In this document: in pieces, positions 26,925 to 37,165 of the stretch
How positions within the stretch are numbered: position 1 is the first letter of the stretch
Layout of the letters: every line of letters begins with the position of its first letter
Assembly (NCBI RefSeq): GCF_947367035.1
Contig: NZ_CANBCA010000001.1
Location: 86,866-150,865 of the forward strand
Reading direction: 5' to 3'
Origin: an uncultured Helicobacter sp.
GTDB taxonomy: Bacteria > Campylobacterota > Campylobacteria > Campylobacterales > Helicobacteraceae
Length of the DNA stretch: 64,000 nucleotides
The notes under the pieces: generated by a model
What the model was told of the DNA's origin: nothing
Seen by the model: only the letters and a program-made list of their open reading frames with translations
Databases searched by the model: none
Program-made: the position numbers and the translations under genes

Positions 26925-29287
26925 TTTTTACACGTAGTATTTTAAACCAAGTTTTACCAACAGAAAATATCTCAAGTGAGGAAATTTGTAAAGTTTTCAA
27001 TAAAATAGGGTTAGAGGTAGAATCTTTTCAAACAAAAATTGCACCCAAAAAAGTTGTTGTTGGTAAAATCCTTGAATGCCAAAAACACCCAAATGCCACG
27101 AAGCTTAATGTTTGCCAAGTCGCCATTAGTGGAGAAGAAGATAAATATCAAGTGTGCCAAATCGTCTGTGGCGCACCTAATGCAAGGGCTGATATTTATG
27201 TTGCTGTTGCATTAGAGGGAGCAGAACTGCCTCAAATAACAATTAAAAAGGCGAATCTTAGGGGAGTGGAGAGTCGTGGTATGCTATGCTCCACCAATGA
27301 AATTGGCTTTCCAAAAGTTAATGACGGAATCGTAGAGCTTGATTCAAGTATTGGAGAATTAGTCGTTGGAAAAGAATTGAGTGAATATCCTTGTTTTAAT
27401 GAGGAAGTTTATGAGGTTTCTATTACTCCCAATCGTGGCGATTGTATGAGTTTGCTTGGTATCGCTAGAGATTTGAGTGTTGCATTAAAGCTTGAGCGTA
27501 AAACCATTTGTTCTATGCCAAAAATATCTGAAAATGCTCCAGGAATTGGGAGGGTATTGCAAGTTGTGGCAAGTGGAGAGCATAAAGTTTCTTTGCTTTT
27601 TAAAGCAATTGAGGCTAAGCCCTTTGCGCCACCTTTAAATGCTGTTTTATTTTTGGCTTATAATGATAGATTGGATAAGGATTGGTTGAGTAATGTGTTG
27701 CGTTTTGGCACTCTCTTTAGTGGGGTGCTTTTGAATGCTTATCCACAAAGTTTTTGTAAATTAGAGAGTGATGGTAAAGTTGTGCTAGAACTTAAAAAAG
27801 ATTCTCAAGGTTTTGAAAGTATCTATCAAGAAGATAAAAAATTATCAACCATTGGTATTAATGGATATGTAGAGAATCTTTCAAGAGAGATAAATTTCAA
27901 TACAGAAGAAAGAGAATTTATTGTTTTAGAGGCAAGTTATATTCCTCCAGAGATTATTTCACAAAAGGTGATGGAATCTAAACCAAAGATAGACGAAAAG
28001 ATTTTCGCTCATTCTTCACGAGGAAGTAATACGGATTTAAGTATTGGATTATCTGTCCTTTTAAGCTTATTTGTAGGCAGTGATGTGGTCTTGTATAATG
28101 ATACACAAGAAATTTTAAACGAGCAGCCAAAAGAAACAATTACGATAGAGATTCCATTGCTGTCGCGAATAATAGGAGTAGAATTAGACAAATTACAAGT
28201 CATTAATATTTTAAAAGCCTTAGAGTTTAAAATAGAAAATTCTAATAATGAAAGCCTTGTTGTGATTCCACCGACATTTCGTCACGATATTTTAGGATTT
28301 CAAGATATTGCAGAAGAAATTATTCGTTTTTATGGGATTGATAATATTCCAAGTATGCCATTAACTTTTGCTCAACAAAACCAAAGCAATGAATCTTTAA
28401 AGTTATATAGGTTTAGACGAAATCTTACCCAAAAGGCTATTGGAGTGGGATTTAATCAAGTGGTGCATTTTTTATTTGAAAGTAAAGAGAAATTACAAAA
28501 ATATCATTTTCCTGTTTTAGAGAGCTCATTAGAGTTAGTAAATCCAATTACACAGGATTTGAATACTTTGCGTAGCACCTTACTATTAGGGCTTTTACGT
28601 GCGGCAGAACAGAATCGTAACAATGGATTTAATGCTATAAGCTTAAGTGAGATAGGCGCAGTATATGATAAATGGCGCAACCAAAGCGAGAAGATGGCAT
28701 TTTTACAAAGTGGATTTGTAAGTGAAGAGCGTTATCCTAATGCTAAAGGTCTTAAGGGTAATTATTTTGAATTTTGTGATAGAGTGGCACGTGTGATTGG
28801 AAAATTTGAATTAGAAGAAGTTAAGAGTGAGATTGGTTTGTTTCACCCTAACCAATGCGCAAAAATCTTACAAAATGGTAAAGAAATTGGAATCTTAGCG
28901 ACTTTACATCCGCAAGTTGCGCTGGAGTTGGGACTAGATTGCACTTATTTGTGTGAAATCTCTTTAGAATCTTTTAAAAATGCTTTACCAAGAGTAAAGA
29001 TGTATTCTAAGTTTCAAAAAACGCAACGTGATTTGAGTATAGTTTTAAAGAGTGAAATTCCCTATTATAAGTTAAGAGTAGCAATTAATAAGTTAAATAT
29101 ATCTAATGTGGTTGGATTTTATCCACTAGATATTTATCAAGAGGAGTCTTTAGGGGATAAGTTTAGTTTGACAATTCGCTTTGAATTGCAATCTGAAGTC
29201 AAAACATTAGATGAAAAAGAGATTAATGAGGCAATGAATCAGATTTTAGAAATGCTGAAAGCGGAATTTGATGTGGAGTTAAGATGA
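26921..29287 (+). CDS. pheT: Phenylalanyl-tRNA synthetase beta subunit
   Basis: Beta subunit (788 residues) with N-terminal EMAP-like tRNA-binding domain ([23 protein letters not shown]), B3/B4 editing region ([15 protein letters not shown]), B5 domain, catalytic-like core with [18 protein letters not shown], and the C-terminal ferredoxin-like anticodon-binding fold ([17 protein letters not shown]). It pairs with PheS and overlaps its stop (ATGA), then overlaps aroA the same way, so the three genes are translationally coupled. Confidence 0.96.
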   Translation: MIFTRSILNQVLPTENISSEEICKVFNKIGLEVESFQTKIAPKKVVVGKILECQKHPNATKLNVCQVAISGEEDKYQVCQIVCGAPNARADIYVAVALEGAELPQITIKKANLRGVESRGMLCSTNEIGFPKVNDGIVELDSSIGELVVGKELSEYPCFNEEVYEVSITPNRGDCMSLLGIARDLSVALKLERKTICSMPKISENAPGIGRVLQVVASGEHKVSLLFKAIEAKPFAPPLNAVLFLAYNDRLDKDWLSNVLRFGTLFSGVLLNAYPQSFCKLESDGKVVLELKKDSQGFESIYQEDKKLSTIGINGYVENLSREINFNTEEREFIVLEASYIPPEIISQKVMESKPKIDEKIFAHSSRGSNTDLSIGLSVLLSLFVGSDVVLYNDTQEILNEQPKETITIEIPLLSRIIGVELDKLQVINILKALEFKIENSNNESLVVIPPTFRHDILGFQDIAEEIIRFYGIDNIPSMPLTFAQQNQSNESLKLYRFRRNLTQKAIGVGFNQVVHFLFESKEKLQKYHFPVLESSLELVNPITQDLNTLRSTLLLGLLRAAEQNRNNGFNAISLSEIGAVYDKWRNQSEKMAFLQSGFVSEERYPNAKGLKGNYFEFCDRVARVIGKFELEEVKSEIGLFHPNQCAKILQNGKEIGILATLHPQVALELGLDCTYLCEISLESFKNALPRVKMYSKFQKTQRDLSIVLKSEIPYYKLRVAINKLNISNVVGFYPLDIYQEESLGDKFSLTIRFELQSEVKTLDEKEINEAMNQILEMLKAEFDVELR

Positions 29288-30585
29288 AATTAAAGGTGAG
29301 TAAAGCTCAAGCTTTTTCACTAGATGCAAATAAAATTGCAGCGGATAAATCTATCTCTCATCGTTGTGCTATTTTTTCTCTTTTAAGTGATAAATCAAGT
29401 TTTGTGCGCAATTATTTGGAGGGTGAGGATACCTTAAATACTTTGCAAATTGCTCAAAAGTTAGGCTTGAGTGTGCAAAAAGAGCAAGAAGGTTTATATT
29501 TGATTCCTCCTGCAAAGATTTGTGAGCCAAATGCTATTTTAGATTGTGGAAATGCTGGAACAGCAATTCGGCTCTATTTGGGGCTTTTGAGCGCACAAAA
29601 AGGAATTTTTGTCTTAAGTGGAGATGAATATTTAAATAAGCGTCCAATGAAACGTGTAACAGAACCTTTGCGAAGTATAGGAGCACAAATTATTGGGAGG
29701 GAAGATGCAAACTTTGCTCCTTTGGTTGTATTGGGTAATGAGAGATTAGCAAAGTTTAATTATACGAGTAAGATTCCAAGTGCCCAAGTAAAATCTGCAA
29801 TGATTTTAAGTGCGCTTTTTGCTAAAGAGGACTCTATTTACCGCGAAATAGAACTTAGTCGCGACCATAGTGAAAAAATCTTAAAAGGTATGGGTGCTAA
29901 AATAGAATCTAAAATCTTAAAAAATGCAGTTGAAATTAAAATTGAATCCTTAAAGGGTAAGAAGTTAGATCCATTAAACATAGAGATTCCAGCAGACCCC
30001 TCTAGTGCATTTTTCTTTGCTCTAGCAATTGCTATTACTCCTAATGCGCAAGGAATCTTGCGCAATGTATTATTGAATAAAACTAGAATAGAAGCCTTTA
30101 AAATCTTAGAACAAATGGGGGTTAAGATTCAATATATCATAACTTCAGAAACTTATGAGAGAATTGGGGATATTGAAATGACTGCGCCCAGTTCGTTACA
30201 GGCGGTCAATGTCCATCAAAAGATTGCGTGGTTGATTGACGAAATTCCAGCCCTTGCGATTGCAATGGCGTGTGCTAATGGCACAAGTCGTGTCCAAAAT
30301 GCGAAGGAGCTAAGAGTAAAGGAAACAGATAGAATCTACGCAGTCGTTAAGAATCTCCAATCTTGTGGCATTGAAGCTTATGAGCTAGAAGATGGGTTTG
30401 AGATTGTTGGAGGAGAGTTGCAAAAAGCTTGTGTGTCTAGCTTTGGAGACCATAGAATCGCAATGAGTTTTGCCATTGCTGGGCTTGTATGTGGAATGGA
30501 AATTGAAAATGCAGAATATATTAATATTTCTTTTCCAAACTTTTTAGAAATTTTAGCTTCTATTACAAAGATTGAAAGAGATTAG
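29284..30585 (+). CDS. aroA: 3-phosphoshikimate 1-carboxyvinyltransferase (EPSP synthase)
   Basis: Sixth step of the shikimate pathway, cytoplasmic. 433 residues with the two inverse-alpha-beta barrels typical of the family. Landmarks are ADKSISHRCAIFS (S3P/PEP lysine and Ser), ILDCGNAGTAIRLYLGLLS (PEP loop), AQVKSAMILSALFA, RVKETDRI and SSFGDHRIAMSFAIAG near the C-terminus. Overlaps pheT by four bases and is immediately followed by ispH with no gap. Confidence 0.97.
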   Translation: MKLKVSKAQAFSLDANKIAADKSISHRCAIFSLLSDKSSFVRNYLEGEDTLNTLQIAQKLGLSVQKEQEGLYLIPPAKICEPNAILDCGNAGTAIRLYLGLLSAQKGIFVLSGDEYLNKRPMKRVTEPLRSIGAQIIGREDANFAPLVVLGNERLAKFNYTSKIPSAQVKSAMILSALFAKEDSIYREIELSRDHSEKILKGMGAKIESKILKNAVEIKIESLKGKKLDPLNIEIPADPSSAFFFALAIAITPNAQGILRNVLLNKTRIEAFKILEQMGVKIQYIITSETYERIGDIEMTAPSSLQAVNVHQKIAWLIDEIPALAIAMACANGTSRVQNAKELRVKETDRIYAVVKNLQSCGIEAYELEDGFEIVGGELQKACVSSFGDHRIAMSFAIAGLVCGMEIENAEYINISFPNFLEILASITKIERD

Positions 30586-31410
30586 ATGCGTGTAAAATTG
30601 GCTAAAAATTATGGATTTTGTTTTGGCGTAAGACGTGCTATTAAACTTGCAGAAAGTAAGCCAAATGGTATTACACTTGGTCCATTGATTCATAATGATA
30701 AAGAAATTAATCGCTTAAAAGAGGATTTTAATGTTGTTGTAAATGAAAATATAGAGGAAATCCCACAAAATGCTGAAGTGGTGATTCGCACGCACGGAAT
30801 CCCAAAGCAAGATTTGCAAAAATTAAAAGAAAAAACCTCTAAGATTACAGATGCGACTTGTCCTTTTGTAACTAAACCTCAAGAAATTTGTGAAAAAATG
30901 AGTGCACAGGGTTATCAGATTATTATCTTTGGAGATATGAAACACCCTGAAGTAAAGGGGGTAATGAGTTATTGTGAAAATAACCCTTTGGTAGTAGAAA
31001 ATTTAGAAGCCTTAAAAGCAGTTAAACTAACAGAAAAAGTAGCCCTAATCTCTCAAACAACCAAAAATATTGAATTATTTTTAGAAATTGCAAATTATTT
31101 GATTCGTAATTGTTCAGAATGTAGAGTGTTTAATACAATTTGTAATGCAACTTTTGATAATCAAGATTCTGCACGAAATTTAGCAAAAGAAGTAGATGTA
31201 ATGGTAATTGTTGGAGGGAAAAATTCTTCTAATACAAAGCAGTTATATAATATTTCTAAAGAGCACTGCAAGGATTGCTATTTAATTGAAGATTTTTCAG
31301 AATTAAATGTGCAATGGTTTAAGGATAAAAGGCTTTGTGGGGTAAGTGCTGGGGCTTCTACTCCGAATTGGATTATTGATAAAGTAGTCCAAACAATTGA
31401 AAGTTATTGA
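30586..31410 (+). CDS. ispH: 4-hydroxy-3-methylbut-2-enyl diphosphate reductase
   Basis: Last step of the MEP isoprenoid pathway (HMBPP to IPP/DMAPP), an iron-sulfur enzyme. The three cluster cysteines lie in YGFCFGVRRAI, TDATCPFV and FNTICNAT; GASTPNWII closes the active site. 274 residues, normal. ATG at 30586 follows the aroA stop directly, so coupling is likely. Gene order matches H. pylori HP0401-HP0400. Confidence 0.96.
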   Translation: MRVKLAKNYGFCFGVRRAIKLAESKPNGITLGPLIHNDKEINRLKEDFNVVVNENIEEIPQNAEVVIRTHGIPKQDLQKLKEKTSKITDATCPFVTKPQEICEKMSAQGYQIIIFGDMKHPEVKGVMSYCENNPLVVENLEALKAVKLTEKVALISQTTKNIELFLEIANYLIRNCSECRVFNTICNATFDNQDSARNLAKEVDVMVIVGGKNSSNTKQLYNISKEHCKDCYLIEDFSELNVQWFKDKRLCGVSAGASTPNWIIDKVVQTIESY

Positions 31411-31476
31411 TTTTATACTTTTAAAAGGCAAAATCTAGTAAAATTAAAGCGTTTTATTTTTTAAAAAAGGGCGCAG

Positions 31477-33156
31477 ATGGCTGTTGGAATTAACACAAGT
31501 GAGTTAGAAAAAATAGTGATTGACGAAAATGAAGATTTTGCTTCAATGTTTGAGCAATTTGAAAAAGAAGAGAGCGAAAGTGTTTCACAAGGTGAAATTG
31601 TAGCAATTAAAAATGAGCAAGTGATTATTGCGGTTTCAGGTGAGAAGAAAGAAGGTATTATTCCTCTTGAAGAAATTAAAGATGCTAAAGGCAAATTATT
31701 ATTCAAAGAGGGAGATTTGTTGCCAATTGTTATCATTGGGAAGCGCAATGAGCAACCCATTATTTCTCATAAAAAAGCAATTCGTAGAGAAAAAATACGT
31801 CAATATATTAAAGATTTGGGTGAGGATTATAAGGACAAAGTTGTAGAAGGTATTGTAACTAGACGAAATAAAGGTGGCTATGTTGTTGAAAGTAATGGAA
31901 TAGAATATTTTATGCCTAAATTTGCAGCTGCTTTCAAAGAGGGAAGTAAAATTGAAGGTAAAAAGATTAAAGCTTGTATTGTTAATGTAAAGCCTGAAGA
32001 GGATAGCATTGTGATTTCACGCAAGCGTTTATTTGAGATTGAAAACACTATTAAAAAAGATGCAATTGATAATTTATTGAAACAAGATGGAATCCTACAA
32101 GGCAAAGTGAAGAAGATTACAAGTTTTGGAATGTTTGTGGATATAGAGGGTGTAGAAGGGTTGGTGCATTACACGGAAATTAGTTATAAAGGTCCAGTAA
32201 ATCCCTCAAAGCTTTACAAAGAGGAGGATATAGTTCCTGTCAAAGTTTTGAGTTATGATAAAGATAAGAGACGTTTAGCATTATCTATTAAAGCAACGAC
32301 AGATGACCCTTGGAAAGAAATTGAAAATGAGTTAGAAGTAGGTGATGCGATTAAGGTAACGGTAAGTAATATTGAGCCTTATGGCGTATTTGTAGATTTA
32401 GGCAATGACATTGAAGGGTTTTTGCATATCTCTGAAATTTCGTGGAATAAAAATATTCAAAATCCTGAAGAATTTTTGAAGACTGGACAAGAAATTGATG
32501 TTGAGGTAATTGAGATTGATACTAAAGATCGCCGTTTAAGAGTTTCTTTGAAAAAATTATTGGATAAGCCTTTTGAGCAATTTACAAAAAAACACAAAGA
32601 GGGTGAGATTTTAAAAGGTGTCGTTGCAACCCTAACGGATTTTGGTGCATTTATAAAATTAGATGGTATTGATGGTTTATTGCACAATGAAGACGCTTAT
32701 TGGAATAAGAATGAAAAATGCAAAGATTTGATGAAAATTGGTGAAACAATTGAAGTAAAAATTGCAAAAATTGACCGCGAAAAAGAACGGATTTCCTTGA
32801 CGCGCAAAGGTTTAATTACTTCGCCTGTGGAAGAATTTGCCAAAAAATATTCTATGGACGATGTGGTAGTTGGTGTGGTAAGGGATATAAAAGATTTTGG
32901 TATCTTTATTAAAATTGATGATGAAATGGACGCTCTTATTCGTAATGAAGATTTATTTCCGCTGAAGAAAGAAGAAATTAAAGTAGGAGATAAAATCAAT
33001 GGTGTTATTTCTTTAATTGATGCAGAAAATAACAGGATTCGTGTTTCTGTACGTAGATTAGAGAGACAAAAGGAAAAAGCAAATCTTAAAAATTTCAATA
33101 GCAACACGAATGATAAAATGACGCTAGGGGATATTATTAAAGACCAAATTCAATAG
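31477..33156 (+). CDS. rpsA: 30S ribosomal protein S1
   Basis: RNA-binding translation initiation factor of the 30S subunit. 559 residues with six S1/OB repeats, each ending in a GxF-type and VKVLxxDxxxRRLxLS-type motif, for example VKKITSFGMFVDIEGVEGLVH and VATLTDFGAFIKLDGIDGLLH. An acidic N-terminal leader (SELEKIVIDENEDFASMFEQFEKEE) precedes the first repeat. It starts 66 bases after ispH with AAGGGCG upstream. Confidence 0.95.
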   Translation: MAVGINTSELEKIVIDENEDFASMFEQFEKEESESVSQGEIVAIKNEQVIIAVSGEKKEGIIPLEEIKDAKGKLLFKEGDLLPIVIIGKRNEQPIISHKKAIRREKIRQYIKDLGEDYKDKVVEGIVTRRNKGGYVVESNGIEYFMPKFAAAFKEGSKIEGKKIKACIVNVKPEEDSIVISRKRLFEIENTIKKDAIDNLLKQDGILQGKVKKITSFGMFVDIEGVEGLVHYTEISYKGPVNPSKLYKEEDIVPVKVLSYDKDKRRLALSIKATTDDPWKEIENELEVGDAIKVTVSNIEPYGVFVDLGNDIEGFLHISEISWNKNIQNPEEFLKTGQEIDVEVIEIDTKDRRLRVSLKKLLDKPFEQFTKKHKEGEILKGVVATLTDFGAFIKLDGIDGLLHNEDAYWNKNEKCKDLMKIGETIEVKIAKIDREKERISLTRKGLITSPVEEFAKKYSMDDVVVGVVRDIKDFGIFIKIDDEMDALIRNEDLFPLKKEEIKVGDKINGVISLIDAENNRIRVSVRRLERQKEKANLKNFNSNTNDKMTLGDIIKDQIQ

Positions 33157-33173
33157 CTTATAATGGAAAGAAT

Positions 33174-33659
33174 ATGCAAATAAGAGTATTAATTGGAATT
33201 TTCTCTTTTTTAACTTGCATATTATTATTTATTTTGATTCGTAATTATATTGATGCGATGAATGTTTATTCTTTACCTAAATTTAATCCCTATGAACTTG
33301 CTCAGTTTGATGGCAATAGAACAAAGTCAATTGAGATGCCAGATTGGCTTGACCGATTATCAGGTAGAGATGAACGTGAGTTCATCTATCCAGCTTCAGA
33401 ACTACAAGTTAAATTACTTTTTACTGATGAATTAAAACAGACTTCTAAAGAGATTTTTAGAGTTTCAGTAGGGGTAATTAACGATTATCAATTTTTTTGC
33501 ATTAATCAGGTTTTAGGAGCCTATAACATAGAGTATTCATATTACAAAATTGGCGAAAATATTTCACTTGTTGTTGCAACAGAAGATGAAAGTTATCTTC
33601 GTAATGTGTTGGAAAAACTAAAACACTACGAAATTAATTATACTTTGTCTAAATCTTAA
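33174..33659 (+). CDS. Conserved membrane-anchored protein of unknown function (HP0398-like by position)
   Basis: 161 residues: an N-terminal helix (RVLIGIFSFLTCILLFILIRNYI) and an extracytoplasmic domain with SKEIFRVSVGVINDYQFFCINQVLGAY and ISLVVATEDESYLRNVLEKLKHY. The position between rpsA and serA matches HP0398 of H. pylori. No function is known to me. It starts 17 bases after rpsA and ends 16 bases before serA. Confidence 0.75.
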   Translation: MQIRVLIGIFSFLTCILLFILIRNYIDAMNVYSLPKFNPYELAQFDGNRTKSIEMPDWLDRLSGRDEREFIYPASELQVKLLFTDELKQTSKEIFRVSVGVINDYQFFCINQVLGAYNIEYSYYKIGENISLVVATEDESYLRNVLEKLKHYEINYTLSKS

Positions 33660-33675
33660 AAATGGAGAGTTTTTG

Positions 33676-35259
33676 ATGTCAAAATATACAATTATTGTCT
33701 GTGACCATATTCACCAAAGTGGTTTGGATTTGCTAGCAAAAGATACAGAAGTAGAGATGTTGAATTTGGCAAGTTTGCCTAAAGATGAATTGAAAAAAGA
33801 ATTACATAAGGGAGATGTTGCTATCACTAGAAGCTCAACAGATGTAGATGATAGCTTTTTGGAGTCTGCAACTAAATTGCGCGCAGTCGTGCGTGCAGGG
33901 GTAGGAGTAGATAATGTAGATATTGAAAAGTCTAGCAAAAAAGGTGTAGTGGTGATGAATGTTCCTACAGCAAATACGATTGCAGCAGTAGAGCTAACTT
34001 GTGCTCATATTTTAAGCGCAATTCGTAGATTTCCTGAAGCAAATATGCAACTTAAAGTAGAACGTAAGTGGAAGAGGGAAGATTGGTATGGAACAGAACT
34101 TAAAGATAAAAAGCTTGGAATCATTGGTTTTGGTAACATTGGAAGTAGGGTAGGGAAACGTATGAAAGCTTTTGAAATGGAAGTGATTGCCTATGACCCT
34201 TATATCAATCCGGCAAAAGCCACAGATGTTGGAGTTACTTATACAAGAAACTTTGAAGATATTTTGAGTTGTGATATTATTACAATCCATACACCTAAAA
34301 ATAAAGAAACCATCAATATAATTGATAAAGAGCAAATTGCAAAAATGAAAGAGGGCGTTATCCTTATCAACTGCGCGCGCGGCGGTTTATATAATGAAGA
34401 TGCACTTTATGAAGCATTGAGTTCTGGTAAGATTCGTTTTGCTGGGATTGATGTATTTGCTAAAGAACCGGGAAATACCAATAAACTATTGGATTTAAAA
34501 AATATTTATGTAACTCCTCATATTGGTGCAAATACTTTAGAATCCCAAGAGAAAATTGCTATTCAAGCAGCACAAGCAGCTTTAGAAGCTGCACGTGGTT
34601 CAAGCTTCCCTAACGCTTTAAATTTGCCAATCAAAGAAAACGAATTACCAAATTTTGTCAAAGCATATTTGGAGTTAGTGCAAAAAATGGCATTTTTTGC
34701 GATTCAAATTAATAAAGATGAAGTGCGTTCTATTACACTTGAAGCAGAAGGAGAGATTCGGGATTATCTTTCTTCCCTTTCCACCTTTGCTTTAGTTGGA
34801 ATCTTAAATGCGACGATTGGGGATAAAGTAAATTATGTTAATGCGCCTTATGTGGCTAAAGAAAGAGGGATTGAGGTGAAGCTAGAGGGTAAAGAATCCC
34901 AGAGTATTTATAAAAATCAAATTAAGCTAACTTTACTTACTCAAAATGGGGAATTTAGCGTGAGTGGCGCAGTATTTAATGAGACAACACCTAAAATTGT
35001 TGATATTAATAATTTTGCACTAGACATTGAACCAAAAGGTAAAATGATTTTATTTAGGAATGACGATACGCCCGGTGTTATTGGGTTTGTCGGCACAACT
35101 TTGGCAAAACACAATATTAATATTGCTGATTTTCGTTTGGGGCGTTATGGAAAAGAGGCATTGGCTGTAATTGTTGTAGATGATGCGGTTTCTTCTCTCG
35201 TGCTTAAGGAATTATCTAGCTTAGAGGCTTGTATTTCTATTAAATATGCCGTATTATAA
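33676..35259 (+). CDS. serA: D-3-phosphoglycerate dehydrogenase
   Basis: First step of serine synthesis, NAD-dependent. 527 residues in three parts: catalytic/substrate domain, NAD domain with GIIGFGNIGSRVGKRMKAF and the active-site NCARGGLYNEDALYEAL plus PHIGANT (catalytic His), then an intervening domain and C-terminal ACT domain (RNDDTPGVIGFVGTTLAKHNINIADFRLGR) for serine feedback. ATG at 33676 has GGAGAG upstream; a TTG one codon earlier is less likely. Last gene of the conserved run. Confidence 0.97.
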   Translation: MSKYTIIVCDHIHQSGLDLLAKDTEVEMLNLASLPKDELKKELHKGDVAITRSSTDVDDSFLESATKLRAVVRAGVGVDNVDIEKSSKKGVVVMNVPTANTIAAVELTCAHILSAIRRFPEANMQLKVERKWKREDWYGTELKDKKLGIIGFGNIGSRVGKRMKAFEMEVIAYDPYINPAKATDVGVTYTRNFEDILSCDIITIHTPKNKETINIIDKEQIAKMKEGVILINCARGGLYNEDALYEALSSGKIRFAGIDVFAKEPGNTNKLLDLKNIYVTPHIGANTLESQEKIAIQAAQAALEAARGSSFPNALNLPIKENELPNFVKAYLELVQKMAFFAIQINKDEVRSITLEAEGEIRDYLSSLSTFALVGILNATIGDKVNYVNAPYVAKERGIEVKLEGKESQSIYKNQIKLTLLTQNGEFSVSGAVFNETTPKIVDINNFALDIEPKGKMILFRNDDTPGVIGFVGTTLAKHNINIADFRLGRYGKEALAVIVVDDAVSSLVLKELSSLEACISIKYAVL

Positions 35260-35362
35260 TTTCTTTTTTACAATGGAGCACAATGTGTCAAGATCTAAAA
35301 CTTGCTAAAAGTTATTATTGTAATAAATGGAATCTATAGGCAGGTTGTCGCTCATTTTCTTT

Positions 35363-35386
35363 TTCTATTAACATTTGTTAATAGAA
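35363..35386. promoter_or_regulatory. Perfect inverted repeat upstream of lctP, candidate operator
   Basis: TTCTATTAAC and GTTAATAGAA form 10-bp perfect arms around ATTT, some 125 bases before lctP. It lies in the 252-bp gap after serA. It could be an operator for a lactate-responsive regulator or a terminator of serA; no poly-T follows the second arm. Confidence 0.4.
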
Positions 35387-35511
35387 TCTGTAAAAATGTT
35401 ACCTTTTTGCTTAAAACAGATTTAATTTTTCCAAAAGCAAATTGTTTTTAATTATTTTTAAAATAAATTTCAATACATTAAAAGCATCAAAATCTAATTT
35501 TTGGAGGAATT

Positions 35512-37155
35512 ATGTGGCAGCAGATTACTGACCCACTCGGGAATATATTTTTAAGTGCAGCGGTAGCTTTTATCCCAATATTGTGTTTTTTATTATGCTT
35601 ATTGACTTTCAAGCTTAAGGGCTATCAGGCTGGATTTATTACTGTGATTGTTGCAAGCACTGTGGCTTTTTTTATTTATGGAATGCCTTTTTCACTCATT
35701 GGTGCTTCTTTTGTGCAAGGTTTCGCTCAAGGAATGTGGCCCATAGCGTGGATTATTATTGCAGCAATATTTCTTTATAAATTGTCGGTCAAATCAGGCT
35801 CTTTTGAAGTCATTAAATCTAGCGTTATGTCTATCACACCTGACCATAGAATCCAAGTAATTTTGATTGGTTTTTGTTTCGGTTCATTTTTAGAGGGAGC
35901 CATTGGTTTTGGCGGACCCGTGGCAATTACAGCAGCACTTTTGGTTGGGTTAGGTCTTAAACCACTCTATGCTGCTGGGCTTTGCTTGATTGCGAATACT
36001 GCTCCTGTAGCTTTTGGTGCAGTTGGGATTCCAATTATCGCGATGAGTAATTTAGTGGGTGTGGATCAACACGCAGTTTCTGCAATGGTCGGTAGAATGC
36101 TTGTCCCACTTAGCTTAACAGTGCCATTTTTTATTGTTTTTTTGATGGACGGGATAAAAGGGGTAAAAGAGACTTTCCCAGCAATTTTTGTTGCTGCAGT
36201 TTCTTTTACGGGAACACAATTTTTAAGTTCAAATTTTTTAGGCGCAGAATTGCCTGATATTGTCTCTGCAATTGTTTCTTTGGCTTGCACCACATTGTTT
36301 TTAAAAGTTTGGAAACCTTCAAACATTTTTAGATTAGATAATGAAACAAACTTTTCTAATAATGCTCAACTAGAATTGGGAGTGGTTATTAAAGCTTGGA
36401 TGCCCTTTATTTTGCTCATTATTTGTATTGTGATTTGGACGCAACCTTGGTTTAAAGCATTGTTTGCGAAAGGCGCAGTTTTTGATTATACACAAGTAAC
36501 GATTGCGTTTAATAATATTCAAGGTGGAATCTTAGATGAGAATGGTAAGCCTATCTCTTTAAGCTTGCCGATTAACTTTATTGCACTTCAAGCGGGGACT
36601 GCAATTTTACTAGCTGCATTCTTGAGCATTTGGACATTAAAAATTAAAGCAAGTGATGCAGGAGAATGCTTTTGGGATACTTTAAAAGAAATGGCGATTC
36701 CTTGTATCACGATTGGACTTGTTGTTAGCTTTGCTTTTATTGCAAAAAACTCTGCAATGAGTGCAACTTTGGGATTAGCTTTTGCACAAACTGGAGATGC
36801 TTTTGCATTCTTTAGCCCTGTGATTGGTTGGATTGGAGTTTTCTTAACCGGAAGTGATACAAGTGCAAATCTCCTTTTTGGACCGCTTCAACAAGTAACT
36901 GCTGGGGAATTAGGTGTAGGAGAGGCATTATTCTTAGCGGCAAACTCTGTAGGGGGTGTGGTCGGTAAGATGATCTCCCCTCAATCTATTGCGATTGCGT
37001 GTGCAGCGGTTGGTCTTGTTGGAAAGGAATCCGAATTGTTTAAATTCACATTAAAATATTCTGTTGGCTTTATTTTATTGATTGGAGTTTGGACATTTAT
37101 TATTGCATTTTTCTTTAATGGAATCATTCCAGAGATAGTGCCGCTTGCGAAATAG
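35512..37155 (+). CDS. lctP: L-lactate permease
   Basis: LctP family proton-coupled lactate importer of 547 residues with about 12 to 14 transmembrane helices. Key parts are FCFGSFLEGAIGFGGPVAITAALLVGLG, TAPVAFGAVGIPI and NSAMSATLGLAFAQTGDAFAFFSPVIGWIGVFLTGSDTSANLLFG, typical of LctP/GlcA. GGAGGA upstream of ATG. Followed 10 bp later by lutA, so uptake and oxidation are one operon. In H. pylori the equivalents are two lctP copies next to lutABC; only one copy is seen here. Confidence 0.95.
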   Translation: MWQQITDPLGNIFLSAAVAFIPILCFLLCLLTFKLKGYQAGFITVIVASTVAFFIYGMPFSLIGASFVQGFAQGMWPIAWIIIAAIFLYKLSVKSGSFEVIKSSVMSITPDHRIQVILIGFCFGSFLEGAIGFGGPVAITAALLVGLGLKPLYAAGLCLIANTAPVAFGAVGIPIIAMSNLVGVDQHAVSAMVGRMLVPLSLTVPFFIVFLMDGIKGVKETFPAIFVAAVSFTGTQFLSSNFLGAELPDIVSAIVSLACTTLFLKVWKPSNIFRLDNETNFSNNAQLELGVVIKAWMPFILLIICIVIWTQPWFKALFAKGAVFDYTQVTIAFNNIQGGILDENGKPISLSLPINFIALQAGTAILLAAFLSIWTLKIKASDAGECFWDTLKEMAIPCITIGLVVSFAFIAKNSAMSATLGLAFAQTGDAFAFFSPVIGWIGVFLTGSDTSANLLFGPLQQVTAGELGVGEALFLAANSVGGVVGKMISPQSIAIACAAVGLVGKESELFKFTLKYSVGFILLIGVWTFIIAFFFNGIIPEIVPLAK

Positions 37156-37165
37156 GGTAAAAGCA

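Noticed and set aside
32697..33107. Minus-strand frame of 136 codons inside rpsA
   Set aside because: Antisense to the S1 repeats; no start signal or recognisable motifs.
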